The notes: generated by a model from the sequence alone, not told the origin. DNA of 64,000 nt from Dickeya chrysanthemi NCPPB 402 (GCF_000406105.1 NZ_CM001974.1:1775507-1839506); one strand, 5' to 3'. Counted from the first letter of the stretch, positions 15,995 through 26,264 are shown. Numbers and translations are program-made.

Positions 15995-18199
15995 ATGTGG
16001 TATAAATCAGGTGGTTTGTCTTTATTTTCTGGCAGCAAAGTCGTGTTGGGTGAGAATACCCTGTGGGCGGATAAGAATAATGGCGTAATTGCCGGCGGCA
16101 TGTTGCTGATCTTTACTGATTGCGGTGTAAGGATTTATGAAATTGCATCCGTCGTATCGGATACCGAGCTGGTACTGGCCAGCGAATACGGTGGTTGCAC
16201 GGAGAATCATGTACGTTACGCAATTCCGGTATTGGGCAGTAACGATACCTTTGATCATGCGGCCTATGTGGCGCAGATTGCGGCGATGCTGGCAGGCTAT
16301 CAATCTCAACTGGCGCAATGGAAACAGGTGCTGACCGAACATGGTCAGGTGACGCTGACGGACAATAACGGGCAGAGCGTGGTGGTGAAAACGCTGCCGG
16401 ATCTGACCGATGCCGTCAGCCGGATGATGGATAAAACCCTCAATGGCGCGGATATTCCGGATAAAGCGCAGTTTGTCGCCAATCTGGGATTGGGCGATGT
16501 GGTGCATCAGTCTGATTTGGCAAACCACACCCATACCGCCGCGCAAATTACCGATTTCACCGACGCGGTACGTAAAGTGCTGGTATCGACGTTGGCGGCT
16601 GGGCAGGGTGTTGCGCTGAATTATGATGCCGGCAGCAACCAGCTGGTTGTCAGTGCGACAGGCGGCAATAGCGGCGGCGGTAATAGCAGTGGAAACAGCG
16701 GCGGTCGTGGCTATACGGTAGTAACGCGTAATGGTACGACGGCGAATCAGGTATTTACCTTCCCGTTCAGCGTTACCGGTACTATGGATTACAGCTTCGA
16801 TGCCTATGCACTGAAGGAGGAGGCGGGGTCAACATCAACGATCATGACCGATAGCTACGATAGCGGCGATGTTTACAATCACACGCCAGGTCTTTTATTT
16901 GACGGCACGGCCAAAGCCGTCGCTGGTGAAAAAGTAGCACTAAGCAGTGATGGTGCTTTTTTTTCCACAAGCCTTAGTCCAAGACCAACAGCAACGGCGG
17001 TCTCCATTTACGCTCGATCAAATCGCTCGGCGCTGCCAGCAATGACCGGTAACACGCAGGGCGGATACATCGTCACTGCGTCGTCAAATAACGCTGATGG
17101 TAATGCGGCTAGCCAGCTCTGGAAGGCGTTTAACAAATCGAATGCCGTACTCACTGATGCATGGTTGAGTGCAGGGGCACCATCTTCAGCATCACCGCAG
17201 TGGATCGCAATCCAGATGCCAGCAGCGGTCCGAGTTGCGGGTTATTCCATCGCTACCCGAAATCAAAATGGCTATTCGAATAGCCCCAAAACATGGATAT
17301 TTCAAGGTTCCAACAACGGAACAACATGGGTTGATCTGCATTCTGTTGTCGGTGATACCCGTAATGTAGCCGGGCAAGTCAGGGCTTACAGCCTGAGAGC
17401 GCAGGCTGATTACGCTTACTATCGTCTGTATATAACAGACTACAATATCGGTAATCTGGCTGGGTTCGTAGCGGTGGGGGAGCTGGATATTCAGCTTGCC
17501 GAAAAAATTTTGCTACGCTCCGGTTCAAACTATTACACGTCATCAGACGGCGCACTGGTGCAGATCGCATCACCATCTACCGCAGTTGACATTGATTCGG
17601 TCGGATTTTATTGGTCTGGATACATCCCAATTAGCAGCCTGATGTCGCTCGGCTCTGTCAGCATTGTGACAGGCCGCTCCGCTGACGCGATAATTCTCTA
17701 TCCGCCACAAATCGCCATCCCGTTGAAGCTTAGTAACATAAAGGGCTTTAACGCGATAACCTTGGCAACTGCTACGGTAAATCAGACTGGGGTCGGCTTT
17801 GTGAGGGTTGCTGTGTCAAGAAATCTAACCGAATGGTTTGTTTTTAGTGACAGTGCATGGGTTTCGATTGGCACGCTAACAGCAAACGATACGGACGCAT
17901 CAAAACTGATGGCTCAAGGCATGACCCCGGCCATGCTTGCTGGAATAACTGCGTCGCAGTGGAGTTTACTCTATACCGATACACTTTCTATGCCTGACAA
18001 TATCGCTTTTGCTGTCGCTATTGACGCACAAAACCCAGAAAATGATAGTGCTGCGATTGACTCGATCTCGTTATCAGTATCGGCGTCTGCGTGGAAACTA
18101 CAATCATCGGCCGAAGTCGAAATCCGCTGGTATCCCGATAAGGTGACGTTTAAAACCGTCGCGGCGGGTAACTACAAACTGGCCTATCAACAACCATAA
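15995..18199 (+). CDS. Tail-fibre-like protein with discoidin (F5/8 type C) domain
   Basis: 734 residues. The N-terminus (MWYKSGGLSLFSGSKVVLGENTLWADKNNGVIAGGMLLIF...YEIASVVSDTELVLASEYGG) matches the conserved N-terminal domain of many phage tail fibres that attach to the baseplate. A Gly/Asn/Ser-rich flexible linker follows at about residues 224-245. The stretch at about 355-500 (SQLWKAFNKSNAVLTDAWLS..., QWIAIQMPAAVRVAGYSIATRN, TWIFQGSNNGTTWVDL, YYRLYITDY) is a clear discoidin/F5-8C carbohydrate-binding domain. The C-terminus is a long beta-rich region. It may be a receptor-binding fibre of a defective phage or tailocin. A terminator follows. Confidence 0.75.
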   Translation: MWYKSGGLSLFSGSKVVLGENTLWADKNNGVIAGGMLLIFTDCGVRIYEIASVVSDTELVLASEYGGCTENHVRYAIPVLGSNDTFDHAAYVAQIAAMLAGYQSQLAQWKQVLTEHGQVTLTDNNGQSVVVKTLPDLTDAVSRMMDKTLNGADIPDKAQFVANLGLGDVVHQSDLANHTHTAAQITDFTDAVRKVLVSTLAAGQGVALNYDAGSNQLVVSATGGNSGGGNSSGNSGGRGYTVVTRNGTTANQVFTFPFSVTGTMDYSFDAYALKEEAGSTSTIMTDSYDSGDVYNHTPGLLFDGTAKAVAGEKVALSSDGAFFSTSLSPRPTATAVSIYARSNRSALPAMTGNTQGGYIVTASSNNADGNAASQLWKAFNKSNAVLTDAWLSAGAPSSASPQWIAIQMPAAVRVAGYSIATRNQNGYSNSPKTWIFQGSNNGTTWVDLHSVVGDTRNVAGQVRAYSLRAQADYAYYRLYITDYNIGNLAGFVAVGELDIQLAEKILLRSGSNYYTSSDGALVQIASPSTAVDIDSVGFYWSGYIPISSLMSLGSVSIVTGRSADAIILYPPQIAIPLKLSNIKGFNAITLATATVNQTGVGFVRVAVSRNLTEWFVFSDSAWVSIGTLTANDTDASKLMAQGMTPAMLAGITASQWSLLYTDTLSMPDNIAFAVAIDAQNPENDSAAIDSISLSVSASAWKLQSSAEVEIRWYPDKVTFKTVAAGNYKLAYQQP

Positions 18200-18227
18200 T
18201 CTCTGAACAATAGCCCTGAGCATACAG

Positions 18228-18254
18228 GCGGACTGATTTTTCAGTCCGCTTTTT
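18228..18254 (+). terminator. Intrinsic terminator after the fibre-like gene
   Basis: GCGGACTGA (18228-18236) and TCAGTCCGC (18241-18249) form a perfect stem with a TTTT loop, followed by five T's. Confidence 0.88.
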
Positions 18255-18354
18255 CATCGGTATTAAAAACCTTACCCACTGTCATCAGAAACTGACATTC
18301 AACCGATTATGCTGGCGTATCGACCCGATAATTTAACTGTCATGGAGGTTGCCT

Positions 18355-18528
18355 ATGGGTTTCTGGCGTATTCTGTTTACCATCATCCTGCCGCCACTCG
18401 GCGTGTTATTGGGCAAAGGATTGGGCTGGGCATTTTTGCTGAATGTGTTGCTGACCTTGCTGGGGTATGTGCCGGGTTTGATCCATGCGTTTTGGATTCA
18501 GACTCGTCCGGGCAGTCGTCTCGGATAA
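18355..18528 (+). CDS. yqaE: YqaE/Pmp3-family membrane protein
   Basis: A 57-residue protein reading MGFWRILFTIILPPLGVLLGKGLGWAFLLNVLLTLLGYVPGLIHAFWIQTRPGSRLG. It has two transmembrane helices with the PPLGV turn and GYxPGxIHAFW motif that define the YqaE/Pmp3 (UPF0057) family, nearly identical over 50 residues to E. coli YqaE. Such proteins are small stress-induced inner-membrane proteins of unknown mechanism, linked in yeast to membrane potential. GGAGG at 18344-18348 gives a good ribosome-binding site. Confidence 0.93.
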   Translation: MGFWRILFTIILPPLGVLLGKGLGWAFLLNVLLTLLGYVPGLIHAFWIQTRPGSRLG

Positions 18529-18535
18529 AGCAGAG

Positions 18536-18563
18536 AGAGAAAAATGCCCGGAGAACCGGGCAT
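18536..18563 (-). terminator. Intrinsic terminator for the WrbA-like gene
   Basis: ATGCCCGG (18544-18551) and CCGGGCAT (18556-18563) form an 8-bp stem with a 4-base loop. Read on the minus strand it is followed by TTTTTCTCTCTC, so it ends the minus-strand gene at 18588 (and may face the yqaE stop). Confidence 0.82.
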
Positions 18564-18587
18564 GTGCATGTCAGAAAGATGACGCGA

Positions 18588-19142
18588 TTAGCCGTGCAGA
18601 CGACGGGTAATTTCAGCGACGCGTGCGCCGTACAGTTTAGCGGTTTCCAAATCACCAGCCGGAATTGCATCGGCACCGGCGTCTGACGGCGATTGAATCA
18701 GCGCACCGGCGGAACCACCGAGGTTGTTTGCATCGTTGCGGGTAGAAGCCAGAGCATTAGCCGGCAGTTGGCCGAGGCTAACCCAGATACCGCCGTGCTG
18801 TGCCGCCAGCGTTTGCAGATAAATCAGGGTGACTTGCTTGTCGCCGTTCAGGCTGGCGCTGTTGACGAAACCGCCAAATACCTTGTCCTGCCAGCCGCGG
18901 GTAAACCAGATTTTGGAACTGGCGTCAGCGAATTTCTTGAATTGCCACGGAACATTGCCCATGTAAGTGGGTGCGCCGAAAATGATGCCGTCTGCGGCAT
19001 TCAGCGTTTCCCAGTCAGCGTCGGTGATATCACCGTTGTTGTCGACGGCAATCAGGCTTGCCTGAGCGCTTTCTGCAACCTGTTCAGCAATCAGTTTAGT
19101 GTGACCATAACCAGAATAGTAAACCACAGCGATCTTGCTCAT
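18588..19142 (-). CDS. WrbA-like flavodoxin-fold NAD(P)H:quinone oxidoreductase
   Basis: 184 residues from the ATG at 19142 (AGGAAA upstream). MSKIAVVYYSGYGHTKLIAEQVAES is the FMN phosphate loop of the flavodoxin fold, followed by AADGIIFGAPTYMGNVPWQFKKFADAS and the GGIWVSLGQLPAN segment of the WrbA/NQO family. These enzymes reduce quinones by two electrons with FMN and protect against redox cycling. Cytoplasmic: no signal peptide. The promoter region (19143-19260) contains the closely spaced sequence AGTACCTAAGTTACCTGATGGTAACC-like repeats of 'TACC', which may be a regulator site. Confidence 0.87.
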   Translation of the reverse strand: MSKIAVVYYSGYGHTKLIAEQVAESAQASLIAVDNNGDITDADWETLNAADGIIFGAPTYMGNVPWQFKKFADASSKIWFTRGWQDKVFGGFVNSASLNGDKQVTLIYLQTLAAQHGGIWVSLGQLPANALASTRNDANNLGGSAGALIQSPSDAGADAIPAGDLETAKLYGARVAEITRRLHG

Positions 19143-19443
19143 AGTATTTCCTCGTGAGTGAACAGATAAAAAAGACCGTAAAGTATGACGGGTATAAACC
19201 ATATTCAGGGATGTCGGCATATTATCGTGTTATGTTTTTATAAACAACGAATTACCCATAAGTACCTAAGTTACCTGATGGTAACCATTATAATGGCAAC
19301 GACGACAACGGGAATAATAAAATACGGAAATGTTATGCATAAAACGAATAAACTATAACTTAAATAATTCAGGTAGCCTCCCGATAGACTCACTGCCTGA
19401 ATGGGCATCCTCCGGAGACGTTAGAGGATGCCTGAGCGATCTT
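19143..19443. other. Spacer with WrbA-like promoter and a downstream hairpin
   Basis: 300 bases between two minus-strand genes. It holds the promoter region of the WrbA-like gene, including TACC direct repeats and GGTAACC at about 19270-19290, and the stem-loop at 19404-19432 (GGCATCCTC/GAGGATGCC) that follows the glycosyltransferase gene on its strand. I see no gene. Confidence 0.4.
19404..19432 (-). terminator. Candidate hairpin after the glycosyltransferase gene
   Basis: A 9-bp stem, GGCATCCTC (19404-19412) and GAGGATGCC (19424-19432), lies just after the glycosyltransferase stop on the minus strand. There is no following T-run, so termination is uncertain. Confidence 0.4.
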
Positions 19444-20496
19444 TTAATGAACCAAACGCTGGATGCCGTCGCGCGCCAGGGTGTAGTGACCGCATTTCTG
19501 ATAAAATTCCAGTGCTTGCTGTTTCATGCCGACGCACTCGAGAATAACGCCAATATTATAATTGGCTTTATAGGAGTTAACGCCTTCCTTATTTCCAGCC
19601 GGCATTTTGGTACACTGAACAAATAAATCAACGGCATTCTGGAGTTGGCCGTTATTCATCAGAATCATTGCTTTCAAAAATACAAAATCGGTGGATGAGA
19701 AGTAAGATTCATACTGGATGATATCCATTGCTTTCTCGTAATCACCCTGATTGATCAGCGCGTAGCCGTACGTTTCAACCAGATCTTCCGTGTATTCGTA
19801 CGCAAAATTGGTTTCGAAGCGTAAAGCCTGTTGGAAATAATTAATAGCCATAGGGTAATCACGCTTCAGATAATAACTTTTACCCAACTGAAATAACAGA
19901 TACGGATCATCCGCCTGAGCTTCCAGTGCCTGGTGCAGCAAGGTGATATTGCGGGCAACCTTATCGGTTTGCTGTAGGATCTCTTTTTTATACCCGACAT
20001 GATTCAGACGTATCGGCGCAATAAACGAGGGTGCAGGAGAAATACTGGGGTCGAGGGGGATAACCTGCTCATGAATAATGCCGCTATAGTGATAGCGATC
20101 TTTGCGAAATAGGCGATTGATCGATTCCCGAACCGTGGTGGTATCGCTGCCTTCATCGAGATAATTGATGCGTTCTACGCGCCCTATTGCCTGTGGGTGT
20201 GCAGCTATCAACGCATGCAGCGCACCAATATCAATCGATTCGATCTCTTCATCGGCATCGATCACCAATACCCAATCGTAACGAGCGTAATTCAGCGAGG
20301 CATTGCGCGCGGCGGAAAAGTCTGCTGTCCAGGTGAAGTCATAAACATGGCGGGTGAATTGGCTGGCGATAGCTTTGGAGTCATCAGTGGAACCGGTATC
20401 AACAACGATAATATCGTCAAAATGAGCCGCAATGGAGGCTAGCGTACCGGCAAGATGCCTGGCTTCGTTTTTCATTATCATGCAGACGGAAATCAT
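19444..20496 (-). CDS. Family 2 glycosyltransferase with TPR repeats
   Basis: 350-residue protein. The N-terminal GT-A domain has ISVCMIMKNEARHLAGTLASI (nucleotide-binding strand), DDIIVVDTGSTDDSKAIA, AARNASLNYARYDWVLVIDADEE (DxD-type motif for the metal and sugar nucleotide) and a catalytic-site-like IIHEQVIP. The C-terminal half consists of tetratricopeptide repeats (DDPYLLFQLGKSYYLKRDYPMAINYFQQALRF..., YGYALINQGDYEKAMDIIQYESYF). This layout resembles SunS/YcaQ-type glycosyltransferases that modify proteins or peptides. The ATG at 20496 follows a GGTGA; a GTG at 20505 is also in frame. The acceptor is unknown. Confidence 0.78.
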   Translation of the reverse strand: MISVCMIMKNEARHLAGTLASIAAHFDDIIVVDTGSTDDSKAIASQFTRHVYDFTWTADFSAARNASLNYARYDWVLVIDADEEIESIDIGALHALIAAHPQAIGRVERINYLDEGSDTTTVRESINRLFRKDRYHYSGIIHEQVIPLDPSISPAPSFIAPIRLNHVGYKKEILQQTDKVARNITLLHQALEAQADDPYLLFQLGKSYYLKRDYPMAINYFQQALRFETNFAYEYTEDLVETYGYALINQGDYEKAMDIIQYESYFSSTDFVFLKAMILMNNGQLQNAVDLFVQCTKMPAGNKEGVNSYKANYNIGVILECVGMKQQALEFYQKCGHYTLARDGIQRLVH

Positions 20497-20598
20497 TATT
20501 TTCACCCGTCGAAGGAAGAGTTAGACGATATCACGGTGACCTGAAAGTACCGTTGACGGAATCTTGTGCGTTAACACAGGAGCATGAACGCACCGTTA

Positions 20599-20994
20599 TC
20601 AGAATAGCGGAATAGGGCGCCCTTCGTCATTGACGGCCACGAAATTGAATTGTCCGGTAATGACTTGAGTACGGCCTTCGGCGTACATTTGCTCCAGATA
20701 TACCGAAACATCCACCGTCAGGCTGGTGCGCCCGACGCGGCTGACCTGCCCGACCAATTCAACAATCGTGCCTGAAGGGATCGGCGTATTGAAATTGATT
20801 TTTTCCGTGGAGACGGTGACCAGTGGTTTGTGGCAAAAACGGGTGGCGGTAATAAAAGAGATTTCATCCATCCACGCCAATGCCGTACCGCCGAACAGGG
20901 TGGAATGGTGGTTGATATTGGTGGGAAAGACGACCTTGGCGACCCGGGTGATGGAGTGCTGAATGCGTTCTTCAACGAGTAATGCTTCTGTCAT
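20599..20994 (-). CDS. Acyl-CoA thioesterase (hotdog fold, YciA/YkhA-like)
   Basis: 131 residues. The hotdog-domain signature reads NINHHSTLFGGTALAWMDEISFITATRFCHKPLVTVSTEKINFNTPIPSGTIVELVGQVSRVGRTSLTVDV, with the conserved HxxxFGGxAL...D stretch that carries the catalytic Asp of YciA-type acyl-CoA thioesterases. These hydrolyse acyl-CoA to free acid and CoA in the cytoplasm. Length matches the family (about 130). Separate transcription unit; no clear partner. Confidence 0.85.
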   Translation of the reverse strand: MTEALLVEERIQHSITRVAKVVFPTNINHHSTLFGGTALAWMDEISFITATRFCHKPLVTVSTEKINFNTPIPSGTIVELVGQVSRVGRTSLTVDVSVYLEQMYAEGRTQVITGQFNFVAVNDEGRPIPLF

Positions 20995-21147
20995 GATACG
21001 GCGACCTTGTGAATTAACTGGACGCTGTTATTTTACATCAATTCCAGCCGCAGATCTGGACGCCCCTGATGATGGGGCGCCGATCGGCCAATCAGATGCG
21101 GCGTTATCCGGTTGCTGCGGTTTCCGTCCGCGGGTGACCGGGCGGCG

Positions 21148-21906
21148 TCAGGTCGCCTGCCCGCAGGTGTCGCAGTCCGGGTTTTTCGATAACCGCATTT
21201 CGCGAAATTGCATCGTCATCGCATCAAACAACAGTAACTTACCTGCCAGCGGCTGGCCGTAATGCGCCAGCAGTTTGATGGTTTCCAGCGCCTGCAATGA
21301 GCCGATCACCCCGACCAGCGGAGCCATGACGCCGGCTTCCACACAGGTGAGCGCACTGTCGCCAAATAATCGACTAAGACAGCGATAACAGGGTTCTTCG
21401 GGGTAATAGGTGAAGACGCTGATTTGCCCTTCCATGCGGACAGCCGCGCCGGATACCAGGGGTATTTTTTGCATAAAACAGACGCGGTTGAGCCGATCAC
21501 GTATTGATACGTTGTCGGTGCAGTCCACCACGACATCGTGCTGCGTCACTAATGCCTGTAGTGCATCGTCTTCCAGGTTATCCTGAACCGGGGTGATCCG
21601 AACATGCGGGTTAATGTGCTCTAAGGTCAGGCGGGCAGATTCCACCTTCGGCATCCCGATGCGATCGTCGCGATGCAGCACCTGGCGTTGCAGGTTAGAC
21701 AATGAAACGGTATCAAAATCCAGTAGCGTCAGTTGGCCGACACCGGCCGACGCCAGATATTGCGAGGCAGCGCAACCCAGGCCGCCTAGCCCGACAATCA
21801 GTACCCGTGCCGCTTTCAGCCGCTCCTGCGCGTCAAAATCAAACCCGCGCAGGACGATTTGCCGGTTATAGCGCAGGGTTTCTTCATCAGTGAGTTCAGG
21901 CAACAT
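21148..21906 (-). CDS. moeB: Molybdopterin-synthase adenylyltransferase MoeB
   Basis: 252 residues. Activates the C-terminal Gly of MoaD by adenylation for sulfur transfer in molybdopterin synthesis. The E1-like nucleotide fold starts ARVLIVGLGGLGCAASQYLASAGVGQLTLLDFDTVSLSNLQRQVLHRDDRIGMPK, with the conserved Arg-rich ATP-binding helix and the DCTDN motif. Zn-binding CxxC pairs are seen: CYRC near residue 173 and CDTC at the C-terminus. Its ATG overlaps the moeA stop by one base (ATGA), so moeA and moeB are translationally coupled. The partner MoaD is encoded 20 kb away in this window (41546). Confidence 0.96.
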   Translation of the reverse strand: MLPELTDEETLRYNRQIVLRGFDFDAQERLKAARVLIVGLGGLGCAASQYLASAGVGQLTLLDFDTVSLSNLQRQVLHRDDRIGMPKVESARLTLEHINPHVRITPVQDNLEDDALQALVTQHDVVVDCTDNVSIRDRLNRVCFMQKIPLVSGAAVRMEGQISVFTYYPEEPCYRCLSRLFGDSALTCVEAGVMAPLVGVIGSLQALETIKLLAHYGQPLAGKLLLFDAMTMQFREMRLSKNPDCDTCGQAT

Positions 21907-23141
21907 CAGAAGTGGCTCTGCAATAGTGAGTTAAAGGGCTCGACGTCTACCCATTCGCCGGCTTCCACACGACCGCGATCCGCCTCCAGTACGATAAAGC
22001 AGTTGCCCTGACTGAATGAACTGAACACATGGGAACCCTGATGCCCGGTAGTACGAACTTCCAGGCTGCCTTGATCGGTACGAGCCAGAATACCGCGCTG
22101 GAAGTCCAGCCGACCGGGGGATTTTTTCAGCGGCGTTGTCGTCTTGACCCGAAAACGCGCCGGTAATGACCAACTGCTATGGCCGGATAACTGCGCCAGC
22201 AAGGGCTGGACCAACTGGTAGAAAGTCACTGCGGCAGATACCGGGTTGCCCGGCAGCCCACAGAACCAGGCATGGCTCAGTTTTCCAAACGCAAACGGCT
22301 TGCCGGGTTTGATCGCCAGTTTCCAGAAACGGATATCGCCCAGCGCCTCCAGCATCTGTTTGGTGTAATCCGCTTCGCCTACGGAAACGCCGCCGCTGCT
22401 GATCACCACATCGGCAGCCTGGTCCGCCTGCTGAAATGCCTGGCGTAGCGCCGCCGGGTCATCACGCACGATGCCGAGGTCGATAACGTCATGGCCCAGT
22501 TGTTCCAACATCAGGCGCACGGCAAAGCGGTTGGTATCGTAAATTTGCCCTTCCCGTAACGGTTCGCCGACGGGTTGTAGTTCGTCGCCGGTGGAAAACA
22601 GCGCTACCCGCAGGCGACGCACTACCGGTATGGTGGCGATACCGAGTGACGCCAGCAACGGTAATTCGGCGGCGCCCAGCCGGGTACCGGCCGGCAGCAC
22701 CTGCGCCTGTTGGCGGAGATCCTCACCGATGCGGTGGATGTTTTGGCCGGGCTTCACGGCATGAGTAAATCGGATCCTGCCGTCGGCATCACGTTCAGTT
22801 TCTTCCTGCATCACCACCGCATCGGCACCGGCGGGAATCGGCGCGCCGGTCATGATTCGGATACAACTGCCGGCTGGCCAGTCGGCGTCAAACGGCGCGC
22901 CGGCAAAGGCTTTGCCGGCCACAGGCAGCGGTTGGTCAGTGAGTTCGTGACACCGCACGGCATAGCCATCCATCGCAGAATTATCGAATAGCGGGACATT
23001 GATAGGGGAAGTCACTGCGGCAGCCGTGATGCGACCGGCAGCCTGATAGATAGAAACGGTTTCTGTATCGGTGAGCGCAGAAACTTGCGCCAGCATGGCA
23101 TGCCGCGCCTGTTCCAGAGAGAGTAAACCCGAAGTATCCAT
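21906..23141 (-). CDS. moeA: Molybdopterin molybdenumtransferase MoeA
   Basis: 411 residues from the ATG at 23141 (GGAG upstream); the frame reads back to 23192 with a non-homologous leader. Inserts molybdenum into adenylylated molybdopterin. The typical MoeA features are visible: [11 protein letters not shown] near residue 60, [24 protein letters not shown] and [40 protein letters not shown] and the [17 protein letters not shown] stretch. First gene of the moeAB pair. It is transcribed toward the maeA-unrelated region and shares a short 130-bp leader with no clear operator. Confidence 0.95.
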   Translation of the reverse strand: MDTSGLLSLEQARHAMLAQVSALTDTETVSIYQAAGRITAAAVTSPINVPLFDNSAMDGYAVRCHELTDQPLPVAGKAFAGAPFDADWPAGSCIRIMTGAPIPAGADAVVMQEETERDADGRIRFTHAVKPGQNIHRIGEDLRQQAQVLPAGTRLGAAELPLLASLGIATIPVVRRLRVALFSTGDELQPVGEPLREGQIYDTNRFAVRLMLEQLGHDVIDLGIVRDDPAALRQAFQQADQAADVVISSGGVSVGEADYTKQMLEALGDIRFWKLAIKPGKPFAFGKLSHAWFCGLPGNPVSAAVTFYQLVQPLLAQLSGHSSWSLPARFRVKTTTPLKKSPGRLDFQRGILARTDQGSLEVRTTGHQGSHVFSSFSQGNCFIVLEADRGRVEAGEWVDVEPFNSLLQSHF

Positions 23142-23271
23142 GGCAGCTCCACATGCGTGCCCGCTGCATAGTGACGCAGGTCGAACAGGCATGACATTGA
23201 TGTATCTATAAGGTTGCCATTATGGCAGAAATCCCCAGGAGGGAGAATGACGAGCGTCAGGCGGGCAGGGA

Positions 23272-23298
23272 ATAAAAAAACGCGGCCGAAGCCGCGTC
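23272..23298 (-). terminator. Intrinsic terminator of maeA
   Basis: ACGCGGC (23280-23286) and GCCGCGT (23291-23297) form a GC-rich stem with a CGAA loop (TTCG on the coding strand), followed on the minus strand by seven T's (complement of 23274-23280). It ends the maeA transcript 45 bp after the stop. Confidence 0.9.
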
Positions 23299-23342
23299 TG
23301 GAAGGCGAATCGCGCTGATATCAGGGCGATCGACACGCCGAA

Positions 23343-25040
23343 TCAGAAGGACGTGCGTTTGTAAGTACGGTACTGCGGCTGCCAGAAGTTGTGGGCAATC
23401 GCTTTTACCAGCGTATCTTCGGAGGTCACTTCCGCCACCCCTTGCAACTGTGCGGCTTTCGCCACTTCCAGTGCGATGTGCCTGGAAACATCCTGAATCG
23501 TGCTGATGTCCGGCAACAGCGCGCCTTCGCCCTGGTTGGCCAGCGGGGAGCAGTCGGCCAGCGCGCGGCTGGATGCCATCAACATGCCGTCAGTGATACG
23601 CTTCGCACCGCAAGCCAGTATGCCCAGACCGATACCCGGGAAAATGTAGGAGTTGTTGCACTGTGCGATCGGGTAAACCTTGTCTTTGTGCTGCACCGGT
23701 GCGAACGGGCTGCCGGTTGCGACCAGCGCCGCACCATCCGTCCAGCGGATGATATCTTCCGGGCGAGCTTCCACGCGGGAGGTCGGGTTGGACAGCGGCA
23801 TCACGATCGGGCGGGCGCAGTGGCTGTGCATTTCACGGATGATTTCTTCCGTGAACAGACCCGGTTGACCCGATACGCCTATCAGGATGGTCGGTTTAGC
23901 GTTGCGCATCACATCCATCAGAGAGATCGCATCGCTGGTGACGTCCCATTGCGCCAGTTTGTCGCTTTTCTGCACCAGTTTGCTCTGGAAGTCGAGCAGG
24001 TTCGGCAGTTTGTCGGTCAACAGGCCAAAGCGGTCCACCATGAATACGCGGGAACGGGCTTCGTCGTCGCTCAGTCCTTCGGACTTCATCTGGGCGATGA
24101 TCTGCTCGGCGATACCGCAACCGGCGGAACCGGCGCCAAGGAAAGCGACGGTCTGGTCACGCAACTGGCTGCCTGCCGCGCGGCTGGCGGCGATCAGGCT
24201 GCCCAGCGCTACAGCGGCGGTGCCCTGAATGTCGTCGTTGAAGCTACAGATTTCATCACGGTAGCGGTTCAGCAACGGCATGGCGTTATTCTGCGCGAAA
24301 TCTTCAAACTGCAACAGTACGTTCGGCCAGCGGCGTTTCACCGCCTGAATGAATTCGTTGACGAACTCATAGTATTCGTCGCCGGTAATACGCGGGTGAC
24401 GCCAGCCCATGTACAGCGGATCGTTGAGCAGTTGCGGGTTGTTGGTGCCGACATCCAGCACCACCGGCAGGGTGTACGCCGGGCTGATGCCGCCGCAGGC
24501 GGTGTACAGCGACAGTTTACCGATCGGAATCCCCATGCCGCCGATACCCTGGTCGCCCAGACCGAGAATACGCTCGCCGTCCGTCACCACGATGACTTTT
24601 ACGTTTTGTTTGGTGGCGTTTTGCAGCATATCGTCGATATGCTCACGGTTAGGGTAGGAGATAAACAGGCCGCGGGCACGACGATAAATGTCGGAGAAGT
24701 GTTCACAGGCGGCGCCCACCGTCGGCGTGTAAATGATCGGCATCATTTCGCTCAGGTGGTTTGCCAGCAGACGGTAGAACAGGGTTTCGTTGGTGTCCTG
24801 AATGTTACGCAGGTACACGTGTTTTTCCATGTCGTTCTTGAATTCCTGATACTGCCGCCAGGCGCGCTCCGCCTGTTCTTCAATGGTCTCTACCGCTTCA
24901 GGCAGCAGGCCGTGCAGGTTGAACTGAGCGCGTTCTTCCTCGGTAAAAGCGCTGCCTTTGTTCAGCAGGGGAAATTCGAGCAGGATAGGGCCGGCATAAG
25001 GGATGTAGAGTGGGCGTTTACTTTCGTATTCCAATTCCAT
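23343..25040 (-). CDS. maeA: NAD-dependent malic enzyme MaeA (SfcA)
   Basis: 565 residues, the same as E. coli MaeA. Decarboxylates malate to pyruvate with NAD+. Visible features: [17 protein letters not shown] near residue 118, [30 protein letters not shown] (malic enzyme N-terminal signature), the metal-binding [36 protein letters not shown], the Rossmann motif [16 protein letters not shown] and the C-terminal [32 protein letters not shown]. Monocistronic with its own terminator. No frameshift seen. Confidence 0.96.
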   Translation of the reverse strand: MELEYESKRPLYIPYAGPILLEFPLLNKGSAFTEEERAQFNLHGLLPEAVETIEEQAERAWRQYQEFKNDMEKHVYLRNIQDTNETLFYRLLANHLSEMMPIIYTPTVGAACEHFSDIYRRARGLFISYPNREHIDDMLQNATKQNVKVIVVTDGERILGLGDQGIGGMGIPIGKLSLYTACGGISPAYTLPVVLDVGTNNPQLLNDPLYMGWRHPRITGDEYYEFVNEFIQAVKRRWPNVLLQFEDFAQNNAMPLLNRYRDEICSFNDDIQGTAAVALGSLIAASRAAGSQLRDQTVAFLGAGSAGCGIAEQIIAQMKSEGLSDDEARSRVFMVDRFGLLTDKLPNLLDFQSKLVQKSDKLAQWDVTSDAISLMDVMRNAKPTILIGVSGQPGLFTEEIIREMHSHCARPIVMPLSNPTSRVEARPEDIIRWTDGAALVATGSPFAPVQHKDKVYPIAQCNNSYIFPGIGLGILACGAKRITDGMLMASSRALADCSPLANQGEGALLPDISTIQDVSRHIALEVAKAAQLQGVAEVTSEDTLVKAIAHNFWQPQYRTYKRTSF

Positions 25041-25310
25041 GACTTTCGACTCTTTGGGTAGCTGAAATGGGTTCGGAGAACCAGCGAGAAGCGACAGATA
25101 GCGCGGATCTTAAAGTACCCAGCAAATATGTACAGGGATTGTTAATTAAAATAATTACAGATGACTTGCATATGAAAAATATGTGGGGAAAGTCACATAA
25201 TATCTGGCGTCCGGCGACAAAAAACGGCAGAACGGACGATGTTTGCACTCACACAATGTGAATTTCCCATCACAAATCCGCTGCCCACAACGAGCAGCGC
25301 GGATCACACA

Positions 25311-26198
25311 TTAATACGCCAGCGTGCGCTGGAGCGCCGTACCGCCGAATGAGGCCAGTAACGGTTGCGCCAGACTCCACTGGCTGAGCGCAACATGGCC
25401 CGATTCCACCAACACCGCTCGCTGGATATCGCTGAAGGCATCGCCGGCCAGATTGACCAGATTCAAGGCGGCCTGAAGTGGCGGCAGGCTGGGGTTGAAG
25501 GCGGCGTTTTCCGCATAGCGACCGGTATAGCGGCGGCCTTGCCGGGTTTCCAGCGCGATGCCGCTGAACGCCTTGCTGTATGGCGCGTGGCTGCAGTTGG
25601 CGGCAGCCAACGCCAACCGACACAGCGTATCGTCCGTCGTCAGTGTTAATCCGTTATCGATATTATCCATCAGCAAGGTGTTGATCGCTAAATCGCGGGG
25701 GCCAAACGCATCCGGCAGGTAGTGGCCGAGCGGGGCGGGTGCGCGCCCCGGCAGGCAGATCCGCAATTCGGGCGCACTGTTAAGCTCGTTCATGAACTGG
25801 CGGCAGTGACCACAAGGCGTGTAGTTTACCGTTACCGCCCGTAACGCCGATTCATTGCGTAGCCAGGCATGGCTGATGGCGCTTTGCTCCGCGTGGACGG
25901 TCTGTTGCAGTGGGAGCCCGTCGAATTCCATATTGGCGCCCCAGTAAAAGGCGCCGCTGACGCCTTGCGCTATCGCGCCGACGTGAAAACCCGAGACCGG
26001 CGTAAGTGCACAAGCGGCTGCCAATGGCAGCAGTGCGAAGGCCAGGCCGTCGGCGTCGAGCTGACTCTGAGCGCAGAGTCGGTCGACTTCGTCGGCGGTC
26101 AACATCGCGGCGAAGTCGTCACGCGCCAGTATCGGCGTCAGCGCGGTTTGTAACGCCGCAGATAATTGCGTAAATGCGTCATGAAAGCGTGCTTGCAT
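25311..26198 (-). CDS. cdd: Cytidine deaminase Cdd
   Basis: 295 residues. Deaminates cytidine and deoxycytidine to the uridines. The catalytic zinc site is intact: HAEQSAISH with His102 and Glu104, and PCGHC with Cys129 and Cys132, the same positions as E. coli Cdd. The N-terminal and C-terminal domains are the usual duplicated fold of the E. coli-type enzyme. The upstream yohJK genes are in the same order as in E. coli (yohJ-yohK-cdd), but a 228-bp spacer with CRP-type sites lies before cdd, so it likely also has its own promoter. Confidence 0.95.
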   Translation of the reverse strand: MQARFHDAFTQLSAALQTALTPILARDDFAAMLTADEVDRLCAQSQLDADGLAFALLPLAAACALTPVSGFHVGAIAQGVSGAFYWGANMEFDGLPLQQTVHAEQSAISHAWLRNESALRAVTVNYTPCGHCRQFMNELNSAPELRICLPGRAPAPLGHYLPDAFGPRDLAINTLLMDNIDNGLTLTTDDTLCRLALAAANCSHAPYSKAFSGIALETRQGRRYTGRYAENAAFNPSLPPLQAALNLVNLAGDAFSDIQRAVLVESGHVALSQWSLAQPLLASFGGTALQRTLAY

Positions 26199-26264
26199 GG
26201 TGAGATCTCTTTCCCGGTTTCAAGGCGTGGTAACCCAAGTCTGGTCAGGTACACGGTAATTATT

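Noticed and set aside
23391..25061. A 556-codon open frame antisense to maeA
   Set aside because: It is the mirror of a strongly conserved GC-rich gene and has no homologous features; a typical shadow of high-GC coding DNA.
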